53,208 nucleotides of DNA from CAYMKL01 sp964390805 (GTDB taxonomy: Bacteria; Chloroflexota; Anaerolineae; VGOG01): the NCBI GenBank assembly GCA_964390805.1, contig CAYMKL010000034.1, positions 1 through 53,208 on the forward strand, given 5' to 3'. How positions within the stretch are numbered: position 1 is the first letter of the stretch; the number at the start of each line of letters is the position of its first letter. Positions 15,364-23,533 of the stretch are shown one piece after another. The position numbers were made by a program, and so were the translations under genes. The notes under the pieces are model-generated. The model was given only the letters and a program-made list of their open reading frames with translations, was not told the origin of the DNA and searched no databases.

Positions 15364-16254
15364 ATGCAGACCATAGATGTGACGTTCCAGCAAGTGCTGG
15401 ACACTGTAGAGATGTTGTCGCCAGGCCAGCAAGTGGAGTTGATCGAGATTATAAGCCGTCGTCTGATGGAACGACGTCGCTCCGAAGTGGCAGCCGATGT
15501 CCGCGAGGCCCGCGCCGACTACCGGGCTGGCACAGTGCGCTGGGGTACAGCGGCTGATGCAATGGAGGAATCGCTGCGTTGCCAGTTGCTGGAGGTGCTC
15601 CTGGCGCCGGTGGAGCCGCGCAGGATGACACGTCACCTTGTGACGTACGAGGAGTTCCTGGCCTGGGCTGACGAGGATACCTTGGCCGAATGGATAGATG
15701 GGGAGGTGGTGATGTATAGTCCGGCGTCGAGACGCCATCAAGAAATCGGCTTGTTCCTGGGACAGGTGATTGGGCTGCACGTTGAGTATTCAGGAGCAGG
15801 GGAAATCCTGGTTCCCCCTTTCCAGATGAAGCTGGCGCAGTCTGGCCGGGAGCCGGACTTGCTCTTTGTGGCCAAAACCAACCTGGGGCGGTTGAAAGAG
15901 AACTACCTGGATGGCCCTGCCGACCTGGTAGTGGAGATTGTCTCGCCGGAGAGCGCGGGGCGGGATCGCGGGGTCAAGTTCTACGAATATGCGCGGGGCG
16001 GGGTGCCAGAATACTGGCTGATTGACCCTCAGACGGAGTGGGTCGAGTTCTACCGGCTGGAAGAAGAACACTATCGCCTGGCTTTCAGCGGCAAAGAAGG
16101 CGAGTATCACGCCCTGGTGTTGCCCAACTTTTGGCTGCGGGTAGAGTGGTTGTGGCAAGAGCCGTTGCCCTCGCCAATTCGCACGCTGGCTGAGATCGTT
16201 GGTATGGACCCATCGCTGGCGGAGACCTTTGAGCAGGCGCTGGCTGGAGGATAA
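15364..16254 (+). CDS. Uma2-family (DUF820) PD-(D/E)XK nuclease-like protein with antitoxin-like N-terminal domain
   Basis: The 296-residue product has two parts. Residues 1-75 (FQQVLDTVEMLSPGQQVELIEII) resemble small antitoxin-type helical proteins that usually stand alone. Residues about 85-290 are a Uma2 domain: EWIDGEVVMYSP, EPDLLFV, ADLVVEIVSPES and KFYEYARGGVPEYWLIDP give the D...ExV...K nuclease-like triad. Uma2 proteins are abundant in Chloroflexota and cyanobacteria, and their function is unclear. ATG 15364 follows a GAGGGGGG ribosome site at 15350-15357. The gene sits between sat-cysC and the AlkP-family gene, so it may simply have inserted in the operon. Confidence 0.82.
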   Translation: MQTIDVTFQQVLDTVEMLSPGQQVELIEIISRRLMERRRSEVAADVREARADYRAGTVRWGTAADAMEESLRCQLLEVLLAPVEPRRMTRHLVTYEEFLAWADEDTLAEWIDGEVVMYSPASRRHQEIGLFLGQVIGLHVEYSGAGEILVPPFQMKLAQSGREPDLLFVAKTNLGRLKENYLDGPADLVVEIVSPESAGRDRGVKFYEYARGGVPEYWLIDPQTEWVEFYRLEEEHYRLAFSGKEGEYHALVLPNFWLRVEWLWQEPLPSPIRTLAEIVGMDPSLAETFEQALAGG

Positions 16255-16255
16255 A

Positions 16256-17677
16256 ATGTTCGAATTTCTGCGCAAACGAAAGCAACCCAAAGTCTTCGTC
16301 ATCGGCCTGGACTGTGCTGCGCCGGAGCTAGTCTTTGACACCTGGCGCGACCAACTGCCCAACCTACGCCGGTTGATGGGAGGTGGGATCTGTGGCGAAT
16401 TGATGTCCTCGATTCCCGCCATCACCGTGCCGGCCTGGAGCTCTATGCTCAGCGGCAAGGATCCGGGCGAGTTGGGCTTTTATGGGTTCCGCAACCGGGC
16501 CGACTATTCCTACGACAAGATGACCATTGCCACCGGCGCGGCGGTGAAGGAGAAGCGAGTCTGGGACATCCTGGGCGAGGCCGGGAAGCAAGTCATCCTG
16601 GTCGGTGTGCCGCAAACCTACCCGATCCGACCCGTCAACGGCTATCTCGTTTCCGGGTTTCTCACCCCGTCGGTACAAAAGCAGTACACCTACCCCAACG
16701 AGCTGCGCTACGAGATTGACCGGGTGCTGGACGGCGAAGAGTACGACGTAGATGTGCGTCAGTTCCGCACCGGGGACAAGGACTTCTTGCTCCAGCAGAT
16801 CTACGCCATGAACGAGAAGCAGTTCAAGGTGATGCGCTATCTGATGGAAAACAAGCCCTGGGACTTCTTCATGTTTGTGGATATGGGGGTGGACCGGATT
16901 CACCACGGGATGTGGAAGTATCACGATACGACCCATCCCAAACACGAGCCGAGCAACAAGTATCAACACGCCATCCGCGACTACTACGTTCACCTGGACC
17001 GGCAGATTGGGACGCTGCTGGAGCGGGCGCCTGACGAGGTGATTGTTACAGTAGTCTCGGATCACGGGGTCAAGGGGATGCACGGCGGCTTATGCGCCAA
17101 CGAATGGTTGCGCCGGGAGGGGTATCTGGTGTTGCAGGAGGAGCCTGAGGGCGAAGGGTTGGTTCCTTTTGGCAAAGTGAAGGTGGATTGGCGCAAGACC
17201 AAAGTGTGGGGCTCTGGTGGCTATTACGCGCGCATCTTCATCAACGTGGAAGGGCGTGAGCCGCAGGGGACGGTCCCTGCCGTGGGGTACGAAGCGTTCC
17301 GCGACGATCTGGCCGACGCGCTCCGCTCCATTCCCTCCCCGGACGGGAGCGATATCGGGACGCGGATTTTCAAGCCGCAGGAGGTCTACCGTCAGGTGCG
17401 CAATATCCCTCCCGACCTGATTGCCTACTTTGGCGACCTCTCCTGGCGTTCGGTGGGCAGCTTTGGGCACGGGGGCATTTACACCTTTGAGAATGACATC
17501 GGTCCCGATGATGCCAATCACGCGGAGAACGGGATGTTCATCCTGACCGACCCTCGGGCGAAAGGCAGCGGCCAGCGAGTGACTGCCCGTCAGCTCATGG
17601 ACATCGCGCCGACCATACTGGAGGCCTTTGGATTGCCGATTCCGCCGGATATGCAGGGGAGCGTCATTGGGGGGTAA
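16256..17677 (+). CDS. Alkaline-phosphatase-superfamily phosphodiesterase/nucleotide pyrophosphatase
   Basis: The 473-residue product carries the AlkP/NPP metal ligands: VFVIGLDCAAPEL (Asp), the nucleophile region ITVPAWSSMLSGKDPG, the DRIHHGMWKYHD metal box (Asp and His) and VVSDHGVKGMHGG (Asp-His). Lack of a signal peptide suggests a cytoplasmic enzyme. Members of this family hydrolyse phosphodiester or phosphoanhydride bonds. Placement after sat-cysC suggests a substrate linked to activated sulfate or sulfated molecules, which is inference. ATG 16256 follows GGAGG with normal spacing, and the upstream gene stops 2 nt before. The last 88 bp overlap the convergent GIY-YIG gene. Confidence 0.88.
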   Translation: MFEFLRKRKQPKVFVIGLDCAAPELVFDTWRDQLPNLRRLMGGGICGELMSSIPAITVPAWSSMLSGKDPGELGFYGFRNRADYSYDKMTIATGAAVKEKRVWDILGEAGKQVILVGVPQTYPIRPVNGYLVSGFLTPSVQKQYTYPNELRYEIDRVLDGEEYDVDVRQFRTGDKDFLLQQIYAMNEKQFKVMRYLMENKPWDFFMFVDMGVDRIHHGMWKYHDTTHPKHEPSNKYQHAIRDYYVHLDRQIGTLLERAPDEVIVTVVSDHGVKGMHGGLCANEWLRREGYLVLQEEPEGEGLVPFGKVKVDWRKTKVWGSGGYYARIFINVEGREPQGTVPAVGYEAFRDDLADALRSIPSPDGSDIGTRIFKPQEVYRQVRNIPPDLIAYFGDLSWRSVGSFGHGGIYTFENDIGPDDANHAENGMFILTDPRAKGSGQRVTARQLMDIAPTILEAFGLPIPPDMQGSVIGG

Positions 17678-18087
17678 ATCGGAAGCTTGGCGGTGAGTTC
17701 CTCGTAGGCTGGCTTCCTGGCCAGGTAGATCAGGTGTGAAGGGCAGCGGCAGTCGGAGGAGCCAAAGCCAGGAACAGGTATCTCACCGCCGGCAAGCTCC
17801 CGCGCGGCCTGAGCCCAGAGGCACTCTAATCTGTCCGTCGAAGCCGCGCTCCAGACCTCCATCAGTTGTGCACGCTCCAGCAGGTAGTCTATGTGCCATA
17901 GGAGCCTCTTGTCGCGGCGGCGATGGCGGGCCAGGCGTGCCTCCAGGCCCCCAGGCCCCAGCGCGCTGCCCAGGTAGAGGTAGTAGCCGGCGGGAAAGGT
18001 AAACGTGCCCAGCTTGCCGACGGTTATCTCTTCTCTGTGCTCCATGTGCAAGACCAGGGCGTAGGTACCTTTGGTGGGTTCGCTCAT
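17590..18087 (-). CDS. GIY-YIG family (DUF123) protein
   Basis: The 165-residue product has the DUF123-type GIY-YIG core: GTYALVLHM, GYYLYLGSALGPGGLEARLARHRR and LWHIDYLL, with a FGSSDCRCPSHL cysteine/histidine segment near 110-120. Such proteins are small predicted endonucleases, sometimes linked to endonuclease III. The conserved part ends around residue 135. The remaining frame runs 88 bp antisense into the AlkP-family gene, so the C-terminus looks extended after loss of its own stop. The biological substrate is unknown. Confidence 0.8.
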   Translation of the reverse strand: MSEPTKGTYALVLHMEHREEITVGKLGTFTFPAGYYLYLGSALGPGGLEARLARHRRRDKRLLWHIDYLLERAQLMEVWSAASTDRLECLWAQAARELAGGEIPVPGFGSSDCRCPSHLIYLARKPAYEELTAKLPIYPPMTLPCISGGIGNPKASSMVGAMSMS

Positions 18088-18187
18088 CCTACGGTGAAGC
18101 CTCCGAGTAATCGTCTATAGACTTATTTTACATTGGCCTGCCCTGCCTGGCAAGCGGGGCCTCAGCCTTGCGAAGGCTCGCCTCAGA

Positions 18188-18216
18188 TTGCCAAGTCAAC
18201 TGATTTGTGGTAAGAT
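18188..18216 (+). promoter_or_regulatory. Promoter of the LysM/L,D-transpeptidase gene
   Basis: TTGCCA (18188-18193), a 17-bp spacer, then TAAGAT (18211-18216). A strong AGGAGGA ribosome site follows before 18246. Confidence 0.6.
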
Positions 18217-18245
18217 AAGAACCTATAGAATCCAGGAGGAAAACA

Positions 18246-19232
18246 ATGAAAACCAAGCTGCGAGTGTCGGTGATCTTGATCTGTCTGATGTCCCAACTGG
18301 TGATAGGAGCGGGCCTGGCAGAGGGAGCCAATCCCGTCCACGTTGTTCGCAGGGGTGATACCCTCTACTCTGTGGCCCGTCGCTACGGTACCACGGTGAA
18401 CGCCATCGTTCAGGCCAATGGCTTGCCGAACTCCAATCGAATCTACGTTGGCCAGCGGTTGGTCGTGCCCACATCTGGGACAGCTCAGTCAGTCGCCACG
18501 TCTGGGAGCTATGTCGTCCAGCGCGGCGACACCCTTTCTTCCATAGCCTACCGTCACGGTGTCTCGGTGCAGGCCCTCGCTAGTGCCAATAACATCTACA
18601 ATCCCAACCTCATTCACAGGGGACAGAGGTTGGTTATCCCAGGGGCGGGGGCGACCGCTACGCCTAGCACCTCTTCGTCAGGTTCCGTTCACGTGGTGCA
18701 GAGAGGCGAGAACCTGTACCGCATAGCTCTGCGTTATGGTACCACAGTTCAGGCCCTCGCCTCGGCCAACAACCTTGCCAGCACGTCGCTGATCTATACA
18801 GGCCAGAGGCTGACTATCTCCGGAGGAGGTTCAGCTTCCCCGGCACCGGCGCCAGCTTCATCTTCTGTTTCAGCTCCCACTGCTGGGAAATGGATTGACA
18901 TCAAGCTAGCCAGCCAGAGTCTGGTGGCCTATGAGGGTCAGCGAGCCGTTTATTGGGCCACTGTCTCCACGGGCACGGCTCGGACACCCACCCCGAAGGG
19001 CCGCTTCCGTATCTACAGCAAGATTCGTTCGGGAACCATGGCTGGCCCTGGTTACCGTCTGCCCAATGTCCCTTACATCATGAATTTCTACGGGGGCTAC
19101 GCCATACACGGCACCTACTGGCACAATAACTTCGGCTGGCCCATGAGCCATGGCTGCGTCAACATGACGATCGGCGATGCCCAATGGGTGTACAACTGGG
19201 CCCCCGTGGGTACGTTGGTGGTGGTGCACTAG
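18246..19232 (+). CDS. Secreted L,D-transpeptidase with three LysM domains
   Basis: The 328-residue protein is exported (signal peptide about 1-27, LVIGAGLAEGA). Three LysM peptidoglycan-binding repeats occupy about 31-75, 88-132 and 147-192 (VVQRGDTL...NRIYVGQRLVVP type). A Ser/Pro linker leads to a YkuD catalytic domain (about 216-328) with HGTYWHN (288-294) and SHGCVN, Cys304 being the nucleophile. It should form 3-3 cross-links or attach proteins in peptidoglycan. It has its own promoter, and the VPS62-like gene begins 23 nt later. Confidence 0.93.
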   Translation: MKTKLRVSVILICLMSQLVIGAGLAEGANPVHVVRRGDTLYSVARRYGTTVNAIVQANGLPNSNRIYVGQRLVVPTSGTAQSVATSGSYVVQRGDTLSSIAYRHGVSVQALASANNIYNPNLIHRGQRLVIPGAGATATPSTSSSGSVHVVQRGENLYRIALRYGTTVQALASANNLASTSLIYTGQRLTISGGGSASPAPAPASSSVSAPTAGKWIDIKLASQSLVAYEGQRAVYWATVSTGTARTPTPKGRFRIYSKIRSGTMAGPGYRLPNVPYIMNFYGGYAIHGTYWHNNFGWPMSHGCVNMTIGDAQWVYNWAPVGTLVVVH

Positions 19233-19255
19233 AGGCGACGGTTGGGAGTGGTGAA

Positions 19256-20581
19256 ATGATCCAGCGTGTAGTCGAGGAATTCGAGCGCCGGAGCGTCCAT
19301 CTGGATCCCACAGAAGAAAACGAGATCCGGCGCTTGTTGCGCAGGTACGAACCTGTGCTGCGCTTCCACGAGGGCGAGCGCTTTTTCCCAACGAGCGCCA
19401 TCCTGTACCTGCTCTTCAGCACTATCTGGTACATCCCCCTCAAGAGCCGGGAGGGGGAGGACATCGTGGACACTCCCTATGAAAAGCGCGCCATGCCGGG
19501 TCTGTTTGAGCTTTTGCGCAGTCACCCCCACATCCAACTCAACACCGAGCTGGATCAGGATGACTTTGGTAGAGCGCCGGCAGAGGATAGGTACGTGCGG
19601 ATGCAGCACGTCCAGCGCCAACTGGCCCAGGCCAAGTCTATGGCGGATTATCCCCTCAAGCAGGCCCGCCGCATCCTCGAATCCAGGATCCGCCGCTTCC
19701 GTTCGGCCTGGCTCAACCCCGGCATGCTGTTCCTCCATTTCGCGGAGACCATCGCGCCCTGGGATCGGCGTCGGATCCGCCACTGGTTTCTGCCGCGCGG
19801 TACCGACAATGAGGCCAGCCGCAAATACGACGAGCTGACCCTATCGGACAGGAGGCGGGGGGTGTGCTACTACGGGCGGGTGGTGGATCAGTGCGGCTAC
19901 CGCGTCGTCCAGTACTGGTTCTTCTACGCCTTCAACGACTTTCGCACCGCCGTGCGAGGCACCAACAACCACGAGGGAGATTGGGAGCGCATCTCCATCT
20001 ATCTGTTGCAGGAGGAGGACCAGTGGCGGCCCAGGTACGCCGCTTATTCGGCTCATCACGGCCAACAGGCCCGCGCCTGGGAGGAGATCGAGTGTGCCGG
20101 TGAAGCGCGCCAGCATCCGGTGGTTTACGTGGCGCGAGGCTCCCACGCTTGCTACTTTGAGCCAGCCATCCACCGGCTCGGTGTAGGCCCCTTCGGGGTG
20201 AATGACTACGCGCTGGGCGATGGCGAGGAGATCGGCCCCGGCGACTGGGGCGCACCGCGCATCCTGACCGAGACCGAGCCCGACTGGTTGTTCTTCGATG
20301 GCTTCTGGGGAGCCTACATCCGCGACCTGCTAATGCGCGAGAACGCCCCACGCGGCCCGCTCTACACCATTGAGCCCGGTTTCCATCGCCCGGTTCCCCG
20401 TCAGTGCTGGTACGACCCCAGATGCTGGGCCGGCCTGGATTGCCTGGGAGGGCCAGATTGCGATCACGAGCCGCGCGGCTACTACAGCTATGCCACCACG
20501 GACTCGGCGTGGCAGGAGGAGTGGGGCACCGATGAAGAGTGGGAGGAGTGGGCGAAAGCGACGGGGTTGGAACGATACTGA
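19256..20581 (+). CDS. VPS62-like domain protein
   Basis: The 441-residue product contains the signature YWFFYAFNDF...NNHEGDWERISIYL (about 219-248) and VVYVARGSHACYF (about 285-297), as in eukaryotic Vps62 and bacterial relatives. The molecular role of this family is not established. No signal peptide is seen, although a hydrophobic stretch (SAILYLLFSTIWYIPL) lies near residues 46-61. ATG 19256 follows GGGAGTGG. An upstream in-frame ATG at 19184 would overlap the transpeptidase gene. It may be co-transcribed with that gene and ends convergent to the AbiE pair. Confidence 0.78.
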   Translation: MIQRVVEEFERRSVHLDPTEENEIRRLLRRYEPVLRFHEGERFFPTSAILYLLFSTIWYIPLKSREGEDIVDTPYEKRAMPGLFELLRSHPHIQLNTELDQDDFGRAPAEDRYVRMQHVQRQLAQAKSMADYPLKQARRILESRIRRFRSAWLNPGMLFLHFAETIAPWDRRRIRHWFLPRGTDNEASRKYDELTLSDRRRGVCYYGRVVDQCGYRVVQYWFFYAFNDFRTAVRGTNNHEGDWERISIYLLQEEDQWRPRYAAYSAHHGQQARAWEEIECAGEARQHPVVYVARGSHACYFEPAIHRLGVGPFGVNDYALGDGEEIGPGDWGAPRILTETEPDWLFFDGFWGAYIRDLLMRENAPRGPLYTIEPGFHRPVPRQCWYDPRCWAGLDCLGGPDCDHEPRGYYSYATTDSAWQEEWGTDEEWEEWAKATGLERY

Positions 20582-20613
20582 AAGTTGATGCAGAGCGCGG
20601 GGTACCTCTTGCA

Positions 20614-21459
20614 TCAGCGAGGACGAGACAACATGGCAGCCAATTCGCTGATCAGGCCCCAGGCCTCCTCGAAGGGTGGATACGTGCCGATCAACCCCCT
20701 CAGTGTGCTCCCCCACACGCCGCGAATGGCAGCCTCTTGCCGGTGCAAGACATCGGGCAAGGGATCCTCAATAGATATCCCGCGGCTGATGCACTTCTGG
20801 GGAAACACGCTCACGACCTGCTCCCAGTCAACGGTCCCGTTAGTCCACAAATACCACAGATCGTACGCATCCCTCGGCGATGGATTCACTCGTTGGAACA
20901 ACAACCCCCTCAACTTCTCAGCGGCAATCTCCTCCAGGCTGTAGACTCGCACTATCACCGTTCCGAAGTCGGCCATATCAGAGTAATCGTAGAAGAGTGG
21001 ATGCTCCTTGATCGGCAACACGATGACTTCGTTGTAAGTCGCGTCAATCACTATGCTCAAGGGGGCGCCCGCTGGGTGAACCAGGCGGCGAAAGTAGAGT
21101 CTGGCTTCGAAGGTCTCGGCTCCGTATTCGTTTTGGACCTTCTCGAAGCGAAATCGGGGAGCCAGAAACTCTAGACCACACCTCGACTCCACCTGCGTGC
21201 CCTGGTCGAGCAGGCTGGCTCGCAGGCGCGCTTCCGCTATTCTCTTCACCAGTGTGAAATCCAGGTCAACAGAGAAGCGGGTCTGAGGAAAGTAGAGCTT
21301 GCGCAAAGCTGTCCCGCCTTTGAACACGAAACTTGCCCCCAAAGAGTTGGTCTCGTAGAGCGATTTCAATACCCACGAGAGTAGATAATCTCGCTCCACC
21401 ATGGCCTCGCCGCCGGGCATGCCTGCGGCTCGTCTGCGGATCTCAGCTACACTGATCAT
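20614..21459 (-). CDS. abiEii: AbiEii/AbiGii-type nucleotidyltransferase toxin
   Basis: Type IV-like toxin of the AbiE abortive-infection system, a nucleotidyltransferase. The 281-residue product has FVFKGGTALRKLYF (the G[GS] motif of the polymerase-beta fold) followed by RFSVDLDF (the DxD metal site), then SLEEIAAEKLRGLL and PRDAYDLWYLW, all typical of DUF1814 toxins. The start lies 3 nt after the stop of the antitoxin gene. Length and motifs are intact, so it is probably functional. Confidence 0.9.
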   Translation of the reverse strand: MISVAEIRRRAAGMPGGEAMVERDYLLSWVLKSLYETNSLGASFVFKGGTALRKLYFPQTRFSVDLDFTLVKRIAEARLRASLLDQGTQVESRCGLEFLAPRFRFEKVQNEYGAETFEARLYFRRLVHPAGAPLSIVIDATYNEVIVLPIKEHPLFYDYSDMADFGTVIVRVYSLEEIAAEKLRGLLFQRVNPSPRDAYDLWYLWTNGTVDWEQVVSVFPQKCISRGISIEDPLPDVLHRQEAAIRGVWGSTLRGLIGTYPPFEEAWGLISELAAMLSRPR

Positions 21460-21462
21460 AGG

Positions 21463-22293
21463 CTATACCCCTCGGGGCTGGAACGCCGCCGGGTCCAGAT
21501 TGACCAACAACCGCCAGCGACTATCGTAGCGGCCCTCTCTAAGCAACTGTGGATCCAACGGGCTGTATCCACTGCTCAACTGAGCTCGCCAGGGCTCCGT
21601 TTCCTGGGACGAGGCCAGCCCCAGAGTCTCAACGATGAACCCAAAGCGCTTGATCACGGCCCGATTCCCCATTTGCAGAGCGTAAGAAACGAGCTTCTCG
21701 CGGTCCAGTCGCCCTTCCTGCCAGCCAATGCGTACCCCTTTGGCCGCTTCCACAATCCCTCCGCATAGATCCGTTCGGTCCAGGCAATCAGCCAGTGTCT
21801 TCTCCACATCGGTGATCTGCACCTTCTGCCCATCGAACCACTGGGGGCGGAAGCCGAAGAAGCGATGGGGCGAGAGGGTCACGAAAACGAAACGAGTGCC
21901 CAACACGCTCTTCTCCCGTTCGTGCTTGCGAGCGGTGGTCTGCACGAACACAGCGCGGGGCAATTGCTCGGTCAAGTTCCAGTGGCTCAGAGCGCTCCAG
22001 TAGCCAATGGCGCAGGGATCGGCGAGGTAAGAGGCTACCAGAAAACGGTCGGCGCTCCATTCCCGATTCGGTCCCGCTTCCAGGGGGAGGATGAGGTACT
22101 TCCCCCGCTCCAATCGTTCCAGCCACTTCTTCTGCACCAGGCGGTACAGCAGGGTGTTCACGTGATCAGGGGGGAGGTCCGTGAGCGCCTGAGCCTCCTC
22201 CACGGTAAAGATGGTCTTGCCGGCGCCGCTGAGCTTTAGTAGAAGCTTGAGGGCTTCCCCTCGCAGGCTATTCATAGTTTGCTCCCCATTCAT
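21463..22293 (-). CDS. abiEi: AbiEi-type antitoxin/transcriptional repressor
   Basis: The 276-residue product has an N-terminal winged helix (FTVEEAQALTDLPPDHVNTLLYRLVQKKWLERLERGKYLILP, about 30-72), which in AbiEi represses the operon. The AbiEi core follows (LVASYLADPCAIGYWSALSHWNLTEQLPRAVFVQT). It lies directly upstream of the toxin in the usual order. A near-perfect promoter is at 22339-22367. ATG 22275 is an alternative start. Confidence 0.9.
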   Translation of the reverse strand: MNGEQTMNSLRGEALKLLLKLSGAGKTIFTVEEAQALTDLPPDHVNTLLYRLVQKKWLERLERGKYLILPLEAGPNREWSADRFLVASYLADPCAIGYWSALSHWNLTEQLPRAVFVQTTARKHEREKSVLGTRFVFVTLSPHRFFGFRPQWFDGQKVQITDVEKTLADCLDRTDLCGGIVEAAKGVRIGWQEGRLDREKLVSYALQMGNRAVIKRFGFIVETLGLASSQETEPWRAQLSSGYSPLDPQLLREGRYDSRWRLLVNLDPAAFQPRGV

Positions 22294-22338
22294 CTCTATT
22301 AGTGCCCATTTTCGTTACAAGGAGTATAAAGTAGCTAT

Positions 22339-22367
22339 ATGATAGCACAATCAGCCGCCGGTGTCAA
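22339..22367 (-). promoter_or_regulatory. Promoter of the abiE operon
   Basis: On the minus strand, TTGACA (22362-22367), a 17-bp spacer, then TATCAT (22339-22344). The leader is about 40 nt. Autoregulation by AbiEi would act here, but no clear inverted-repeat operator was recognised. Confidence 0.7.
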
Positions 22368-22399
22368 GTCAATGGTTGAGCTGAAGTGCGTTGCACCTT

Positions 22400-22447
22400 A
22401 AAACAAAACGGCCCTCCTTCCTGTTGGAGAAAGAGGGCTGTTTTGCT
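22400..22447 (-). terminator. Rho-independent terminator of the ABC operon
   Basis: On the minus strand, a stem AAAACaGCCCTC pairs with GAGGGCcGTTTT around a 16-nt loop, followed by a T-rich tail (GTTTTGTTTT). It lies just after the DUF4340 stop codon. The stem is A/T-flanked on both sides and could act in both directions. Confidence 0.75.
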
Positions 22448-22466
22448 GTTAAAGGGCGGCGATAGG

Positions 22467-23438
22467 CTATGAGGTCTCCTCTGGCGTCGGAGTGGGCGGC
22501 AGCTCAAGGAAGTCGTCGCGCGCTTTTTCGACGAAATCCTTCACTGTGTACTCGGATACTCGGACGTAGTAGGGCGATTCTGATGAGATCACCACGTAGC
22601 TGTTGTCCTCGTCGCTCTCCGCTCCCACGCGAATGGCATAGGTCTTTGTGTTGACCTCACTGTCTCGTGTCTGGATGGTGACCACGGCACTAGGCTCTCG
22701 GAGGCCATAGCCATCCTGCTCGGTCTTGCCCAGCGGGCGGAGCATCCGCAGGGAAGACACCCGGGTGGCCAGCGAATTCACGTTGTTCTCGTTGAGTGTC
22801 TCGTCGGCGGCCAAGTCTCTCATCGTCCACGTCCCGGCCTCATCTTTCTCGAACTCGAACCGTCCGTTCGCGTTTTCCAACGTCAAGGCCACTATCTGAT
22901 CCTGAGTCACCGAGAAGTATAGGGTATCCACCCAGTTGGAGGCATTGACCCCGGCCTCCGAAGCCGACAGCGAAGCCAGGTAGACCTCGTTCTGGCCATC
23001 GGCGCGCACGTGGATTGCCCCGTAGCTGGGCGAGCTGCCCAGGTATAGCCGGTGGGTCGTCCCGTCGGCCAGCTCGAGCTCGATCCGTCGCTCAAAAGCA
23101 TTGCCGGCCACCTTGAGACGTTTGTGGCTGGCGGGGGTCTGGGTCACCAGTCGGTTGGTCGTCAGAGCGACGATCTTCTCCAGGAACTCGGGCACTTTAT
23201 TCTCCGTGCAGAGATAGTCGTCGGCCTCAGGCAGCACCCAGCTCCCCAGCTCGTTGGCCAGATTGATTTGCTCACCTGTTCCGTCGCTGATGGTCAGCCG
23301 CGTGATCTGCTCGGCCTTGAGGTCGGCAAAAAGGCTCTCACCACCGGCAACTGAGGCCGGCCTCGGCCAAAAGGCCACAGCAACCACCACGATTTGCACC
23401 GCCAGTATAGCGGCTAGAATCCGATTGGTTCGACTCAT
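22467..23438 (-). CDS. DUF4340 membrane-anchored protein
   Basis: The 323-residue product has one N-terminal membrane helix (ILAAILAVQIVVVAVAFW) and an extracellular DUF4340 region with repeated beta-rich units (ITRLTISDGTGEQINL, IVALTLENANGRFEFEKD). It ends in a Pro/Thr tail. DUF4340 genes commonly follow GldG-type ABC genes, as here, and probably form part of the same surface complex. ATG 23438 is chosen for the GGGAGGAG ribosome site; the longer frame to 23465 lacks one. It is the last gene of the operon, followed by a terminator. Confidence 0.85.
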   Translation of the reverse strand: MSRTNRILAAILAVQIVVVAVAFWPRPASVAGGESLFADLKAEQITRLTISDGTGEQINLANELGSWVLPEADDYLCTENKVPEFLEKIVALTTNRLVTQTPASHKRLKVAGNAFERRIELELADGTTHRLYLGSSPSYGAIHVRADGQNEVYLASLSASEAGVNASNWVDTLYFSVTQDQIVALTLENANGRFEFEKDEAGTWTMRDLAADETLNENNVNSLATRVSSLRMLRPLGKTEQDGYGLREPSAVVTIQTRDSEVNTKTYAIRVGAESDEDNSYVVISSESPYYVRVSEYTVKDFVEKARDDFLELPPTPTPEETS

Positions 23439-23477
23439 TGTTCTCCTCCCTGTTCTCAAGACCACTTTCTCTTTGCT

Positions 23478-23525
23478 CCTGCTGGATCGTCAGATCCAGC
23501 AGGCAGCGGATCTGACGATCCGCTG
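23478..23525. repeat. REP/BIME-like hairpin pair, copy B
   Basis: Two perfect stems stand side by side. CCTGCTGGATC pairs around loop GTCA (23478-23503), and CAGCGGATC pairs around loop TGAC (23504-23525). Their cores are reverse complements. The pair lies between the permease/GldG and DUF4340 genes and could modulate mRNA stability. Confidence 0.65.
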
Positions 23526-23533
23526 AGAGCCTT

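Noticed and set aside
20539..21174. 211-codon frame opposite the AbiEii toxin
   Set aside because: Antisense shadow of a well-supported toxin gene without its own start signals.
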